Source of the DNA: Martelella lutilitoris
Lineage (GTDB): Bacteria > Pseudomonadota > Alphaproteobacteria > Rhizobiales > Rhizobiaceae
Length of the DNA: 64,000 nt
NCBI RefSeq assembly: GCF_016598595.1
Contig: NZ_CP066786.1
Coordinates: 581,501-645,500 of the forward strand
Reading direction: 5' to 3'
The translations under genes and the position numbers were made by a program. Numbering within the stretch: position 1 is the stretch's first letter; every line of letters begins with the position of its first letter. Shown here piece by piece: positions 15,985 through 25,468 of this stretch. The notes under the pieces were generated by a model. The model ran no database searches. It was given only the letters and a program-made list of their open reading frames with translations, and was not told the origin of the DNA.

Positions 15985-17114
15985 CAGAAACTCTCCGTAA
16001 ACAGTGTGTTGATCCGGGCAATGGCGGCACGCGCGTTTGTGCCATCCCGGAGGGCGGCGTTTAGCGCATCGGAGGCCGCAGCCTGGAAGCGCATATAGCC
16101 GTTGTGGCGCGGACGCAGGAATGCTGTTTCCAGCGTCTGCCGTGTGTTGCGATAGAAATCGTGGGTTTTGGCGTTGACGGCATCGTCGGTCCAGCCGGCA
16201 TCGTGACCGGGTTGGCCGCCGGCTTCGGGATAAAGCCCCGACTGAACCGCGGCGCCTGCGACCCAGTAGGCGTAATCGATTGCCGCTTCCCGGTTCCCGG
16301 AAAAGGCCGAGACGGCAATGCCGGTGCCGCCCAGCGCGGAACCGCAGGGGCCGTTATCGCCAAGTGACGGGATGTCGGTGAAGGTCAGGCGATGCGAACG
16401 GAAGCCGTCCATGGCGTAATTCACATAGCCGTAGATATAAGGTGAAAGAGCGGCCTTCGGCTCGGGTTCTGCCAGCGCCTCGAGCACGGCGATCGGGTCC
16501 ATGGCAAAATTTTCCGCAGGGACCATGCTCGCCAGTTCTGCGAGTTTTTCATAGACGGCAATGCCGTCGTCAACGGCGATCAGCGGGCCGGCCCCTTCCG
16601 TCTGGCAGGGCGTGCCGGTATTGGCGGCGAGCGTATAGAACGTCATCAGATTGTGCGGCGGGCGCAGCGGCAGCATGAGGCGGCCTTCGCAGGCAAGCGC
16701 GATCAGGCTGTCCCAGTCCTGCGGCAGCGCCGAAACCAGGTCCGCCCGGTAGGCCATGACCTGGGCAGCGGCATCCAGAGGGAATGCCCATTGACGTCCA
16801 TGATAGCCATAGCTCGGGTAGGACGCGCCGACGGAGCCTTTTGCAAGCGCATCCCGCTCGTCCTCGCGACCCGGCACATCCAGCGGCGCCAGGCAGTTCT
16901 CCGCCGTGATCTGGCCCACATGCGGGTGATCGATGACGATCAGGTCATACTGCCGGGCCAGTTCCTCGACCGGAAAGCTCTCGAAATCCTGCAGGCTGCG
17001 CTTGTCCCATTCGATCGCGACGCCGGTCTTCCTTCGCCATTCGGCAGCACTTGCCGCCATCGGGTCATAGCCGCGCGGATGGCTCCAGGTCATGCCTTTC
17101 AGTTTGATCGTCAC
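15984..17114 (-). CDS. Solute-binding-protein-like protein without signal peptide
   Basis: A 376-residue protein with the fold signature of family-1 extracellular solute-binding proteins (DLIVIDHPHVGQI, FPLDAAAQVMAYRADL, GGTGIAVSAFSGN). I chose the GTG at 17114 because it overlaps the CoA-transferase stop in a GTGA, the coupling used along this operon. The product begins MTIKLKGMTWSHPRG with no hydrophobic leader, so it is probably cytoplasmic. No permease or ATPase genes accompany it. It may bind the substrate or product of its enzyme neighbours, or be a former transporter component recruited for another role. Confidence 0.75.
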   Translation of the reverse strand: MTIKLKGMTWSHPRGYDPMAASAAEWRRKTGVAIEWDKRSLQDFESFPVEELARQYDLIVIDHPHVGQITAENCLAPLDVPGREDERDALAKGSVGASYPSYGYHGRQWAFPLDAAAQVMAYRADLVSALPQDWDSLIALACEGRLMLPLRPPHNLMTFYTLAANTGTPCQTEGAGPLIAVDDGIAVYEKLAELASMVPAENFAMDPIAVLEALAEPEPKAALSPYIYGYVNYAMDGFRSHRLTFTDIPSLGDNGPCGSALGGTGIAVSAFSGNREAAIDYAYWVAGAAVQSGLYPEAGGQPGHDAGWTDDAVNAKTHDFYRNTRQTLETAFLRPRHNGYMRFQAAASDALNAALRDGTNARAAIARINTLFTESF

Positions 17115-18274
17115 AGGCCGAACTCCGCGCGTATGGCTTCGCTCTGCTCGCCGATTTTCGGCGCGGCGCGGCCGGTCTGCATGCGCCTGCCGTCGATCCT
17201 CAGTGGTGAACGCGTGGTGCGGATCGAGACCCCGTCCTCGCGCGTCACCGTCTGCAGCATGTCGAGCACCTTGAAACCGGCATGGTTCATCAGTTCGGGC
17301 CAGTCGAGCACCCTGGCGCACCAGACATCGGCGGGTTCGAGAATGGAGAGCCAGTGTTCCGTCGTTTTGGTGGCAAGGTGTTTGGCAATGATGCGCTTGA
17401 TGTCGTCGCGCGCGGTAAACCAGAGATCCGGTTTGCCGCGATAGGGCGCCAGATCATCGAGCTTCAGCACATCGGTCAACTGGTCGATCGGCATCATCGC
17501 AAGCGTCAGCCAGCCGTCGGCGGTCTGATAGACGCCGTAGGGGGCGGAGAGATAGGCGTGGGCCGAGCGGAAGGCGGCGCGTTTCGGCGGTCGTTCGCCG
17601 TCATTGAGATGCGTCGTCAGAACCTCGAACTGGAAGTCGATCATCGCCTCCAGCAGGCTCGTTTCCACATGCGCGCCCTTGCCGGTGCGGCCCTGCCTCA
17701 CCAGCGCCGCGAGAACGCCCTGCGCCAGTGCCGCGCCCGCCAGCATATCGGCAATGGCGAGGCCGAAGGGCACCGGGCCCTGGCCGTCGTCGCCGTTCAG
17801 CCACATCACGCCGGAGCGCGCCTGCGCCAGAAGGTCCTGGCCCGGCCGGCTGACCCAGGGCCCGCCGTCGCCATAGCCGGTGATCGAGCCGTAGACGAGG
17901 CGCGGAAAATCCTGTTTCAGCGTCTCGTAATCAAGCCCGATCCTCTGAATCACGCCGGGGCGGAAATTCTGCAGCACCACATCCGCCTTGCCGATCAGCT
18001 TTTTCAGCGCGGCAAGGTCGTCCGGGTCCTTCATGTCCAGCGCGAGACTTTCCTTGGACCGGTTGATTGCGTGGAAAATCGTGGAATCGCCGCCGATCTC
18101 GGTGTCGGAGAGATAAAGCCTGCGGGAAAGGTCGCCGAGGCCGGGCCGCTCGATCTTGATCACGCGTGCGCCGAGGTCCTGCAGGCGCAGCGAACAATAG
18201 GGGCCGGAGAGAAACTGGCACATGTCGAGAACCAGCACGCCTTCGAGCGGCAGGTCGGACGTATCTGCGGTCAT
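17111..18274 (-). CDS. CaiB/BaiF-family (class III) CoA-transferase
   Basis: A 387-residue enzyme that moves CoA between carboxylic acids. It shows the family start LPLEGVLVLDMCQFLSGPYCSLRLQDLGA, the VVLQNFRPGV stretch, and Asp176 in GLAIADMLAG at the position of the catalytic Asp169 of formyl-CoA transferase. The start at 18274 overlaps the upstream stop as ATGA. It would activate an acid for the MaoC hydratase encoded two genes downstream. The acid is unknown; the adjacent oxidoreductase suggests it may derive from a sugar or polyol. Confidence 0.88.
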   Translation of the reverse strand: MTADTSDLPLEGVLVLDMCQFLSGPYCSLRLQDLGARVIKIERPGLGDLSRRLYLSDTEIGGDSTIFHAINRSKESLALDMKDPDDLAALKKLIGKADVVLQNFRPGVIQRIGLDYETLKQDFPRLVYGSITGYGDGGPWVSRPGQDLLAQARSGVMWLNGDDGQGPVPFGLAIADMLAGAALAQGVLAALVRQGRTGKGAHVETSLLEAMIDFQFEVLTTHLNDGERPPKRAAFRSAHAYLSAPYGVYQTADGWLTLAMMPIDQLTDVLKLDDLAPYRGKPDLWFTARDDIKRIIAKHLATKTTEHWLSILEPADVWCARVLDWPELMNHAGFKVLDMLQTVTREDGVSIRTTRSPLRIDGRRMQTGRAAPKIGEQSEAIRAEFGL

Positions 18275-19335
18275 GGTCTTTCCTTGATCGGGGTGGCGGG
18301 TTGGGCGCTGCTCTGATAAGCGGCCTCGACCAGCGCCATGGTGTTCCAGGCGTCCTCGACGCTTGTCAGAAGGGTGTCGTCCTCGCCGGCGATGAAACGC
18401 TGGAGATTGTTCATCACGCCGATGAAGGCGTGGGGAAACCAGGTGCCGGAAAGCGGGATTTCTTCCCAGTCGCCGCCCTTTTCGCAGAACCAGAGCTCGT
18501 CCGGAACGCCCTTGGGGTAGTCGAGATTGACGCCGAGCGTGGTGATGGCCACGCCCCTGGTGCCCTCGAAGCGGAAATAGCAATCCTGGAATTTCGGGCC
18601 GAAGTCATGGGTGTGGTTGACCGACATGACCGCACGCACGGGATCGGGATAGTCGAGGATCGCCGATGTGCGTGACTGCGAGACCGTGGTGTCCGGATGG
18701 CCGAGCGTTTTGGCATGGATGCCGCGCGGATTGCCCAGAAAATGGCGCATCAGGTCCAGATAGTGGATCGAGTGCAGCAGGATCTCGACGCGCTCCATGC
18801 CCTTCAGGAACGGCCAGAGATGCCAGGGGGTCATGATGTTGGCGTGCAGTTCGACATCGACGAGTTCGCCCAGCGCACCGCTTTTGTAAAGGTCGTGGAT
18901 CGCCAGCATCATCGGCGAGAAACGAAGCTGGAAATTGACGGCGGCCGTCAGCTTCTTCTCGCGGGCGGCCTTGAGGATCGCCGTCGCCTCGGCAAGGTCG
19001 CGGCCCATCGGCTTTTGCAGAAGGGCGGGCGCCCCTTCGGGCAGCTTCTCGATCACGCCTCGATGGGCGACCGGCGGCAGCGCCAGGTCGAAGACGGCGT
19101 TTTCCGTCGCGATCGCCTCCTCAAGGCTGGCAAAGGGCGTGATGCCCCATTCGGCGGCAACCTTGGCGGTGCGCTCGGCATCAAGATCAAACAGGCCGGC
19201 GACCGGCAGGCCGGCCATGCGATAGGCGGGAAGATGGGCATCGGCTACGATCGAGCCGCCGCCGATGATGACGATTGGGCGCGGCGAACCTGCCGCTGCC
19301 CAGCTTTGCGCCGGGCTGCGAGACGTTTTTGACAA
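18271..19335 (-). CDS. Gfo/Idh/MocA-family oxidoreductase
   Basis: A 354-residue NAD(P)-dependent dehydrogenase. The Rossmann motif is [18 protein letters not shown] near 21-38. The usual E-K-P is Q107-K108-P109, which keeps the catalytic lysine. The start is a TTG at 19335: a strong AGGAGG lies just upstream on this strand at good spacing, whereas no ATG has such a site. Members oxidise sugar or inositol hydroxyls. It is the first gene of the four-gene unit that continues with the CoA-transferase, binding-like protein and hydratase. Confidence 0.85.
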   Translation of the reverse strand: MSKTSRSPAQSWAAAGSPRPIVIIGGGSIVADAHLPAYRMAGLPVAGLFDLDAERTAKVAAEWGITPFASLEEAIATENAVFDLALPPVAHRGVIEKLPEGAPALLQKPMGRDLAEATAILKAAREKKLTAAVNFQLRFSPMMLAIHDLYKSGALGELVDVELHANIMTPWHLWPFLKGMERVEILLHSIHYLDLMRHFLGNPRGIHAKTLGHPDTTVSQSRTSAILDYPDPVRAVMSVNHTHDFGPKFQDCYFRFEGTRGVAITTLGVNLDYPKGVPDELWFCEKGGDWEEIPLSGTWFPHAFIGVMNNLQRFIAGEDDTLLTSVEDAWNTMALVEAAYQSSAQPATPIKERP

Positions 19336-19603
19336 CCTGCTCCTCCTTCAGGTGAGAGCGTCATTCTTATGTGAAGAGATTATTCAAATTTGGGCGGAAT
19401 TCAAGGGGGCGCATGCGGCTCCATGTGTTTTCCTTCCGGTCGCGGTCTTTGAGCGCGTTGTCGCGCAACCACGCGTCTACGCTCGACAGGCGTTCCTTTT
19501 CGCACTACGAAGCCTTGTTTTTCCGACCAACGCAACATTGCGCCGTGTGGTCTTCGTGGCGCCAGTCCGGCTCATCGCAGCGCCAGCAATCAGGAGGATG
19601 ATC

Positions 19604-19936
19604 ATGAGCGAATTGCCGCCCTGTCCCAAATGCCAGTCCGTTTACACATATGAAGACGGAGCGCTGTTGATTTGCCCCGAATGCGGGAACGAATGGACGC
19701 CGGGGACGGAAGAGAACGGCGAGAAGGAATTCAAGGACGCCAATGGCAATCTGCTGGCCGACGGGGATACGGTCACCGTCATCAAGGACCTGAAGCTCAA
19801 GGGCTCAAGCCAGGTTCTCAAGGTCGGCACCAAGGTGAAGAACATCCGTCTTGTCGAAGGCGATCACAATATCGACTGCAAGATAGACGGATTTGGCGCC
19901 ATGAAGCTGAAATCGGAATTCGTGAAGAAGATCTGA
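19604..19936 (+). CDS. PhnA/YjdM-family zinc-ribbon protein
   Basis: A 110-residue protein with an N-terminal zinc ribbon (Cys7, Cys10, Cys24, Cys27 in CPKC and CPEC) and a C-terminal PhnA domain ([21 protein letters not shown]). The ATG at 19604 lies six bases after AGGAGG; the ATG at 19598 would leave no spacing. E. coli YjdM (formerly PhnA) is this family; it is often labelled alkylphosphonate utilisation, but that role is not established. It stands alone between two minus-strand operons. The 268 bases before it hold its promoter and that of the oxidoreductase operon, but I could not pick out clear -35/-10 boxes. Confidence 0.9.
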   Translation: MSELPPCPKCQSVYTYEDGALLICPECGNEWTPGTEENGEKEFKDANGNLLADGDTVTVIKDLKLKGSSQVLKVGTKVKNIRLVEGDHNIDCKIDGFGAMKLKSEFVKKI

Positions 19937-20047
19937 GGCCCGCTCCGGAAAAGGCCTCAGTTTCTTGATGCCTCAGCCGCCATTGCTTCCGATTCGGCAA
20001 TGGCGACGCATGACCGCGGCTTCGAACAGCCTGGTCCGTTGCAGCCC

Positions 20048-20377
20048 TCAGGCGAGATGGAAAACGTCTTCCATTTCGATCCACCATTCGCCGTCCTTAG
20101 CGGTGTCGAGCGGTTTCTGACAGGGCATGCAGACCGACCACCATTCCTGCGTCTTCGGATCGGCGGCCATCTTCGCCATATCCGCCTCATAGTCGTCGCC
20201 GGTATATTCGTAATAGGAGAACAGCAGGTTTTCCGGCTCGCGCAGAAAGATCGTGTAGTTCTGGATGTTGCACGCCTTGATCATGTCCAGCACGTCCGGC
20301 CAGGCATTGGCGTGCAGTCGCTTGTACTCTTCAATCTTGTCGGCGTTGAGCTTGATCACCATTCCGATGCGCTGCAT
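20048..20377 (-). CDS. RhaM-family L-sugar mutarotase
   Basis: A 109-residue member of the L-rhamnose mutarotase family, showing MVIKLNADKIEEYKRLHANAW, the NYTIFL strand and the closing WWIEMEDVFHL. These enzymes interconvert the alpha and beta anomers of 6-deoxy-L-sugars. The start has a GGAGG site. It lies 47 bases after the lactonase gene and opposite the L-fuconate dehydratase operon, so in this setting it probably serves L-fucose, or L-fucose and L-rhamnose. Confidence 0.88.
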   Translation of the reverse strand: MQRIGMVIKLNADKIEEYKRLHANAWPDVLDMIKACNIQNYTIFLREPENLLFSYYEYTGDDYEADMAKMAADPKTQEWWSVCMPCQKPLDTAKDGEWWIEMEDVFHLA

Positions 20378-20424
20378 GGGTTCCTCCCTGTTTCAGCAAT
20401 AAGATGAGGTCGCGTCGATGCCTT

Positions 20425-21249
20425 CTAAAGCCGGTAGACCTTCTCCGCATTGACGCTGAACAGTTTCTTCTGCTCGTCGGGACTGGCGTCGGCGACCAGT
20501 TCCTTCGAGGCCGCGACCCAGTCCTCAAGGCTCGCGAATAGCGTGCACACAGGAAAGTCCGAACCCCAGACGACGCGGTCGAAGGTGAAGGTGTCGATGA
20601 CGTGGCTGACATAGGGACGCAGACCCTCAACGCTCCAGTCCGCGCCGCCATAGGCGATCACGCCTGAGATTTTTGCCGTGACATTGGCGAGCCTTGCGAT
20701 CTCGCCGATATGATCGCGCCAGGGGGCCAGTCCGTCATTCTCGATGTCCGGCACGCCGCAATGGTCGAGCACGAACTGCACTTCCGGGCATTTCCGCGCC
20801 AGGTCTATGGCGAGCGGAAGCTGGCGGGCCAGCACGCAGAGATCGAATGTCATGTCATGGGCGGCAAGCCGACGGATATTCTCGACGAAAATCTCCGACT
20901 GCGAGAGTTCGTCGGGCATGATATGCAGCACGCGGCGCAGGCCCTTCACGCCCTTGATCGCGGCGATGCGCTCCAGATAGGTGGGGAAATCGGGGCTTTC
21001 CGGCCGGCCGGCGGCAATGGCGCCGGCAATCCTCTCATGAGCGCCGACGATGAAGGCGCTCTCGGCTTCCATGTCGCCCTCCGCGACATCGACCTCCATG
21101 TGCAGCGCCTTTTCGATGCCGAGGTCTTCGGCGCGGGCGAAAAAGTCTTCCGCTGTTGTCTGGCGGTCAAGGGCAGGGGCGTCCTTCAGCCAGGGATAGG
21201 AGAAGCGGTCCTTGTAGACGAGGTGGAGATGGGTATCGATGATGCGCAT
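20425..21249 (-). CDS. Amidohydrolase-family sugar lactonase (probable L-fuconolactonase)
   Basis: A 274-residue TIM-barrel amidohydrolase of the Amidohydro_2 group. The metal motif THLHL is at residues 6-10, a His follows in FVLDHCG, and the catalytic Asp is in VWGSDFPVC. This group includes L-fuconolactone and L-rhamnonolactone hydrolases. The genes for the next three steps of oxidative L-fucose breakdown lie in the divergent operon, supporting opening of L-fuconolactone to L-fuconate. The start at 21249 follows GGGAGG. No L-fucose dehydrogenase, the step before it, was found in the window. Confidence 0.82.
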   Translation of the reverse strand: MRIIDTHLHLVYKDRFSYPWLKDAPALDRQTTAEDFFARAEDLGIEKALHMEVDVAEGDMEAESAFIVGAHERIAGAIAAGRPESPDFPTYLERIAAIKGVKGLRRVLHIMPDELSQSEIFVENIRRLAAHDMTFDLCVLARQLPLAIDLARKCPEVQFVLDHCGVPDIENDGLAPWRDHIGEIARLANVTAKISGVIAYGGADWSVEGLRPYVSHVIDTFTFDRVVWGSDFPVCTLFASLEDWVAASKELVADASPDEQKKLFSVNAEKVYRL

Positions 21250-21324
21250 GTGGTCCTCCCATGGCCCGCGCGCGGGCGTATTGCCTCGGTTTGCCCGGCC
21301 TTTTCGGTGCGGGCGGTCTTGATC

Positions 21325-22080
21325 TCAATCCTCCGGCCGTCCCTTCGACAGGCTGGCGGCGGCCGCGCGTACCAGTTCAAGCGTATGGGCGCGGTCTTCG
21401 CGGCCATCGCGGTCGAGCCGTTCCGTATAGGGCGAGGTGACGACCGCCATCACCGAGCCGAGCGGGCCGATGACGGGGGCCGACAGGTTGGTGACGCCGG
21501 CGATCTGTTCCGACGGCATCATGGTGTGTCCGTCCCTGCGGATGGTCTCGAGCATCGCCTCGACCTGCGGCGACATCGTCTCGCCCGCGCCCCTCAGCAT
21601 CAGCGCCCGGTTCTCAGGCGATGAGAAAGCCAGGAAGACGAGACCGGAGCCGGTCGAGGTGAGCTTGAGCTGGGTGCCGACGCGCACGGCGAGCGACCAG
21701 TAGCTCGGCGCATCCACCTGGGCGACGACGACGGCGGCGTTGCGGTCGAAGACCACGAGATGGCACGACTGCCCGGCATCCTGCGCGACCTGCTGAAGCA
21801 ACGGCATCGCCTGGTTGACAAGCCGCCGCAGCGGCGGACGGGCATGGACCAGTTCGAACATCTTCAGTGTGATCTCGTAGCGGTCCTCCGGCGTGCGGCG
21901 GATATATTCGCGGCGCACCAGCCGGTCGAGCATGCGGTAGATCTCGTTTGGCGTGCGTTCGAGCGACTTGGCGATCTCCGCCTGGCTGAGCGCCCCGTCC
22001 GTTTCCGCCAGCAGCTCGAAAATATCGAGTCCCTTGTCGAGCGCCGGAGCGCGGTAGCGGTCGGAGTCATCTGTTGCCAT
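21325..22080 (-). CDS. IclR-family transcriptional regulator
   Basis: A 251-residue regulator. The winged helix lies in the first 80 residues (LDIFELLAETDGALSQAEIAK and TPNEIYRMLDRLVRREYI), and the IclR effector domain follows (SCHLVVFDRNAAVVVAQVD, STGSGLVFLAF). It is encoded divergently from the sugar importer operon and upstream of the lactonase and mutarotase genes, the usual place for the pathway's own regulator. The probable effector is an intermediate of L-fucose breakdown. Confidence 0.9.
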   Translation of the reverse strand: MATDDSDRYRAPALDKGLDIFELLAETDGALSQAEIAKSLERTPNEIYRMLDRLVRREYIRRTPEDRYEITLKMFELVHARPPLRRLVNQAMPLLQQVAQDAGQSCHLVVFDRNAAVVVAQVDAPSYWSLAVRVGTQLKLTSTGSGLVFLAFSSPENRALMLRGAGETMSPQVEAMLETIRRDGHTMMPSEQIAGVTNLSAPVIGPLGSVMAVVTSPYTERLDRDGREDRAHTLELVRAAAASLSKGRPED

Positions 22081-22223
22081 GGTCGATCCTCAAGCGGCGG
22101 GTGATCCTTTTCACCCTGAAAATGCTGCGAAACTGCCGGTGTTCCTGTCCAATATCAAGAGCGGCGTTGACGGCTTCGCCGAAATGATGCTTATATACAA
22201 ATAGACTTTTCAAATATGGAGGA

Positions 22224-22244
22224 TCAAGTCTTTTCTGGACTTGA
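22224..22244. promoter_or_regulatory. Inverted repeat, candidate IclR operator
   Basis: TCAAGTC (22224-22230) and GACTTGA (22238-22244) are perfect 7-base arms around a 7-base centre. A further copy of GACTTTTC lies at 22204-22211. The repeat sits 17 bases before the binding-protein start codon and partly upstream of its GGAGG site, in the 181-base divergent intergenic region. IclR binding is inferred from position only. Confidence 0.45.
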
Positions 22245-22261
22245 AATTGAGGAGGACAAAT

Positions 22262-23590
22262 ATGCGACTGAAGTTATTGAAGGCGTCGCTCATTGCGTGC
22301 TGCGCCGTCGGCGGCCTTGCCGCATCGGCGCAGGCCGATGATTTCGACTATGGCAGCTTCCCGGACTATACGCTGAAGGTGAAGCTGATCGGCGGCACCC
22401 AGTATGAGAAGCTCTATACCCGTATCCCCGAATGGGAAGAAATGACGGGCGCCAAGGTCGAGATCGTTTCCTCGAAGAACCACTTCGATCTTGACCGCGA
22501 GATCAAGCAGGACATTGCCGCCGGCGACATTTCCTGGTGCGTCGGCTCCAACCATACGAGCTTCGCCCCGCAATATGGCGATCTCTATATCGACCTTGCC
22601 GAACATATCCCGCAGTCCGAGCTCGACAAATATGTCCAGGGCACGCTGAAGGCTTCCACGGTCGATGGCCGTCTGGTGCAGCTGCCGCGCGTTACCGACG
22701 TTTCCAACATCTACTACCGCAAGAGCCTTTATGCCGATCCGGCAAACCAGGCCGCGTGGAAAGAGAAGTATGGCACCGAGCTGGCGCCGCCGAAGACCTT
22801 CGACGAGTTCCGCGATCAGGTGATCTTCTTCGCCGACCCGCCGAACCTCTACGGCACGGCCTTTGCCGGCAAGGATGAGGGCATGTCGGGCCGCTTCATG
22901 GAAATCCTCCGCGCCAATGGCGGCGATATGTTTGATGAGGACATGAAGCCGGTGTTCAATTCCGAAGCCGGCGTCGAAGCGCTGCAGTGGTTCATCGACA
23001 TCTACGAGGCCGGTGCGGTTCCTGCCGGTACGGTCAACTACACCTGGGACGATATCGGCCAGGCCATGGCCGCCGGTCAGCTTGCCGTCGACCTCGACTG
23101 GCCGGGCTGGGCCGCCTTCTTCGCTGATCCGGAAGCCTCCAAGATCGCCGATGATCTCGGCTATGCGGTCTCGCCCGTCGGTTCGTCGGGCAAGCGCGGC
23201 GGCTGGTCCGGCTCGCATTCCTTCTCTGTCACGCAGGATTGCGACAACAAGGACGCCGGCGTGTCCTTCGCCGTGTTCATGACCAATGACGAGAGCGAAA
23301 TGATGGAAGCCATGGCCGGCAATCTGCCGACCCGCACGGCGACCTATGACGAAGTCGTCAAGTGGTTCAACGAAAACGGCAAAGAAAACCTCGCCGAGAT
23401 GTTCACGGTGTGGAAGGGCTCGCTTGACGACGCCCGCACGCCGCCGCTCATTCCGGAGTGGATCCAGGTCTCGAACGTGTTGTGGCCGGAACTGCAGGCC
23501 GCAATCGTCGGCGAGAAAACGGCGCAGGAAGCCCTCGACGATGCAGCCGAAGAAGCGACCTACATCATGGAAGACGCGGGCTACTACTGA
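22262..23590 (+). CDS. Sugar ABC transporter binding protein (probable L-fucose importer)
   Basis: A 442-residue CUT1 binding protein with a signal peptide ending in ASAQA, mature from DDFDYGSFPDY. The ATG at 22262 follows GAGGAGG; the in-frame TTG further upstream lies within the candidate operator. The two permeases, ATPase and L-fuconate-pathway enzymes follow in the same direction, so L-fucose or a closely related 6-deoxy sugar or fucoside is the likely ligand. The ligand cannot be read from the sequence. Confidence 0.85.
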   Translation: MRLKLLKASLIACCAVGGLAASAQADDFDYGSFPDYTLKVKLIGGTQYEKLYTRIPEWEEMTGAKVEIVSSKNHFDLDREIKQDIAAGDISWCVGSNHTSFAPQYGDLYIDLAEHIPQSELDKYVQGTLKASTVDGRLVQLPRVTDVSNIYYRKSLYADPANQAAWKEKYGTELAPPKTFDEFRDQVIFFADPPNLYGTAFAGKDEGMSGRFMEILRANGGDMFDEDMKPVFNSEAGVEALQWFIDIYEAGAVPAGTVNYTWDDIGQAMAAGQLAVDLDWPGWAAFFADPEASKIADDLGYAVSPVGSSGKRGGWSGSHSFSVTQDCDNKDAGVSFAVFMTNDESEMMEAMAGNLPTRTATYDEVVKWFNENGKENLAEMFTVWKGSLDDARTPPLIPEWIQVSNVLWPELQAAIVGEKTAQEALDDAAEEATYIMEDAGYY

Positions 23591-23616
23591 TCCCGCTTCC
23601 TCCCAAGGCATGACGT

Positions 23617-23636
23617 CGCCGGCCTTCGGGCCGGCG
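23617..23636 (+). promoter_or_regulatory. UUCG-tetraloop hairpin between binding-protein and permease genes
   Basis: An 8-base-pair perfect stem, CGCCGGCC / GGCCGGCG, closes a TTCG tetraloop, one of the most stable RNA hairpins. No T-run follows. It lies 27 bases after the binding-protein stop, where it would protect that message from 3' decay or lower read-through to the permeases. Confidence 0.7.
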
Positions 23637-23698
23637 GCATTTGACCGGCCCCGGTGCCGGATATTCCTCCCATTCTCTTCAATTCTCGAAGGCGCGAC

Positions 23699-24601
23699 AT
23701 GAAGTTTTTCAGGTCTCCGCAGGCGACGCCCTATCTTCTGCTGCTGCCGGCCATCATCGTCATCCTGGCGGTCGTGCTGGTGCCGCTTCTCGTGTCGTTC
23801 TGGACGAGCTTCACCAGCTACAACCTGGTGCGTCCCGATTCCCTCTACAATTTCGTCGGGCTGCGCAATTACGAACGGCTGATGGGCAATGACGATTTCT
23901 GGTGGGCCTTCGGGCGCACTGTCGTGTTCATCACCATCGCGCTCAACCTCGAAATGGTCATGGGGCTGGGGCTTGCGCTTCTGGTCAACCGCATCACCTG
24001 GGGCCAGCGGACGCTCAGAACCATCATGATGTTTCCGATGATGTTCTCGCCGATCCTCGTCGGCTTTCAGTTCAAATACCTGTTCAACGATTCCGTCGGT
24101 CTGGTGAACAACGCGCTGTTCGCGCTGAACCTGATCGAAAAACCGATCCCGTGGCTGGTCAATGGCTGGCTCGCCAACTTCTCGATCATCGTCGCGGAAA
24201 TGTGGATGTCGACCTCGATCTTCGCCATCCTGTTGATGGCCGGCCTGCTGGCCATGCCGAAGGAGCCGATCGAAGCGGCCAAGGTCGATGGCTGCAACGC
24301 CATTCAGGTCTTCCGCCACATCACGCTGCCCTTCCTGATGCCGTTCATCTGGATCGCGATGACCATCCGCTCGCTCGACGTCGCGCGCGCCTATGACATG
24401 GTGAAGATCATGACCAATGGCGGGCCGGCGGGCCGCACGGAACTCATCTGGACGCTGATGACGCGCACCGGCTACCAGAACTCGCAGATGGGCATGGCGA
24501 ACGCCATGGGCTACGTCTCCATCCTGCTGTCGATCGCCTTCACCATCATCTTCTACCGCAATCTCTCCAAGTCGCGGCTGTTCATGGGAGGCGCACAATG
24601 A
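23699..24601 (+). CDS. Sugar ABC transporter permease 1
   Basis: A 300-residue MalF-type permease with about six membrane segments, the first being YLLLLPAIIVILAVVLVPLL. The coupling loop EPIEAAKVDGCNAIQVFRHI lies near 190-209. The ATG at 23699 was chosen because it starts directly before the first membrane helix; the upstream in-frame extension lacks a ribosome-binding site. Its stop overlaps the next gene as ATGA. Confidence 0.87.
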   Translation: MKFFRSPQATPYLLLLPAIIVILAVVLVPLLVSFWTSFTSYNLVRPDSLYNFVGLRNYERLMGNDDFWWAFGRTVVFITIALNLEMVMGLGLALLVNRITWGQRTLRTIMMFPMMFSPILVGFQFKYLFNDSVGLVNNALFALNLIEKPIPWLVNGWLANFSIIVAEMWMSTSIFAILLMAGLLAMPKEPIEAAKVDGCNAIQVFRHITLPFLMPFIWIAMTIRSLDVARAYDMVKIMTNGGPAGRTELIWTLMTRTGYQNSQMGMANAMGYVSILLSIAFTIIFYRNLSKSRLFMGGAQ

Positions 24602-25464
24602 GCAACGCCATGACCATCGAGAGGCCCTGGCAGCGCTGGCTGCTCAGGATCACGCTGTTCATCGCCATGATGATTCTCGTCGTGCCCGGCGCATGGGTGG
24701 TTCTGACCGCCTTCCGTCCCAATGTCGAGGTCATGGCGCGTCCGCCGGTCTGGATCCCGCAGCAGTGGACGCTCAACAATTTTCTCGGCATTTTCGGCTT
24801 TCTGCCCGATCGCCAGCAGGGATTGCCGGTTCCAAGCTATTTCATCAACTCGCTGGTGATCTCGCTCACCTCCACCTTTGTCGCCATCCTGATCGGCATG
24901 ATGGGCGGTTATGCCTTTGCCCGCTATCGGTTCAGGGGCAAGGGGGCGCTGTTCCTCTCCTTCATGCTGTCGCGCACCGTGCCCGGCGTGGCGCTGTCGC
25001 TGCCGCTCTTCATTCTCTGGAGCAGGATCGGGCTGATCGACACCAAGTTCGGGCTGATCCTCGTCTATATGGCGATCAACATCCCCTTCACCATCTGGCT
25101 GACGGACGGCTTCTTCCGCCAGATCCCGGCCGACCTTTCCGAGGCTGCCCAGATTGACGGCTGCACCCGCTGGCAGGCTTTCTGGAAGGTCGAGTTTCCG
25201 CTCGCCCGTTCCGGTCTGGCCTCAGCCGGCATCTTCGCCTTTCTGACGGCATGGAACGAGTTCGCGCTCGCAAGCCAGCTCACCCGGACCACCGCCTCGA
25301 AGACCATGCCGGTCGGGCTGATGGATTTCACCGCCCAGTTCACCGTCGACTGGACCGGGATGAGCGCCATGGCGGTGCTGATCATCATTCCCGCGCTCAT
25401 TCTCACCTTCATCGTACAAAAGCATCTGATTGCCGGACTGACGTTCGGCGGTGTGAAAGGATAA
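24598..25464 (+). CDS. Sugar ABC transporter permease 2
   Basis: A 288-residue MalG-type permease whose ATG overlaps the previous stop. The coupling loop contains LSEAAQIDGCTRWQAFWKVE near 180-199. It forms the second half of the membrane channel for the putative L-fucose importer. A GTG for the ATPase gene follows four bases after its stop. Confidence 0.87.
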   Translation: MSNAMTIERPWQRWLLRITLFIAMMILVVPGAWVVLTAFRPNVEVMARPPVWIPQQWTLNNFLGIFGFLPDRQQGLPVPSYFINSLVISLTSTFVAILIGMMGGYAFARYRFRGKGALFLSFMLSRTVPGVALSLPLFILWSRIGLIDTKFGLILVYMAINIPFTIWLTDGFFRQIPADLSEAAQIDGCTRWQAFWKVEFPLARSGLASAGIFAFLTAWNEFALASQLTRTTASKTMPVGLMDFTAQFTVDWTGMSAMAVLIIIPALILTFIVQKHLIAGLTFGGVKG

Positions 25465-25468
25465 TCCC

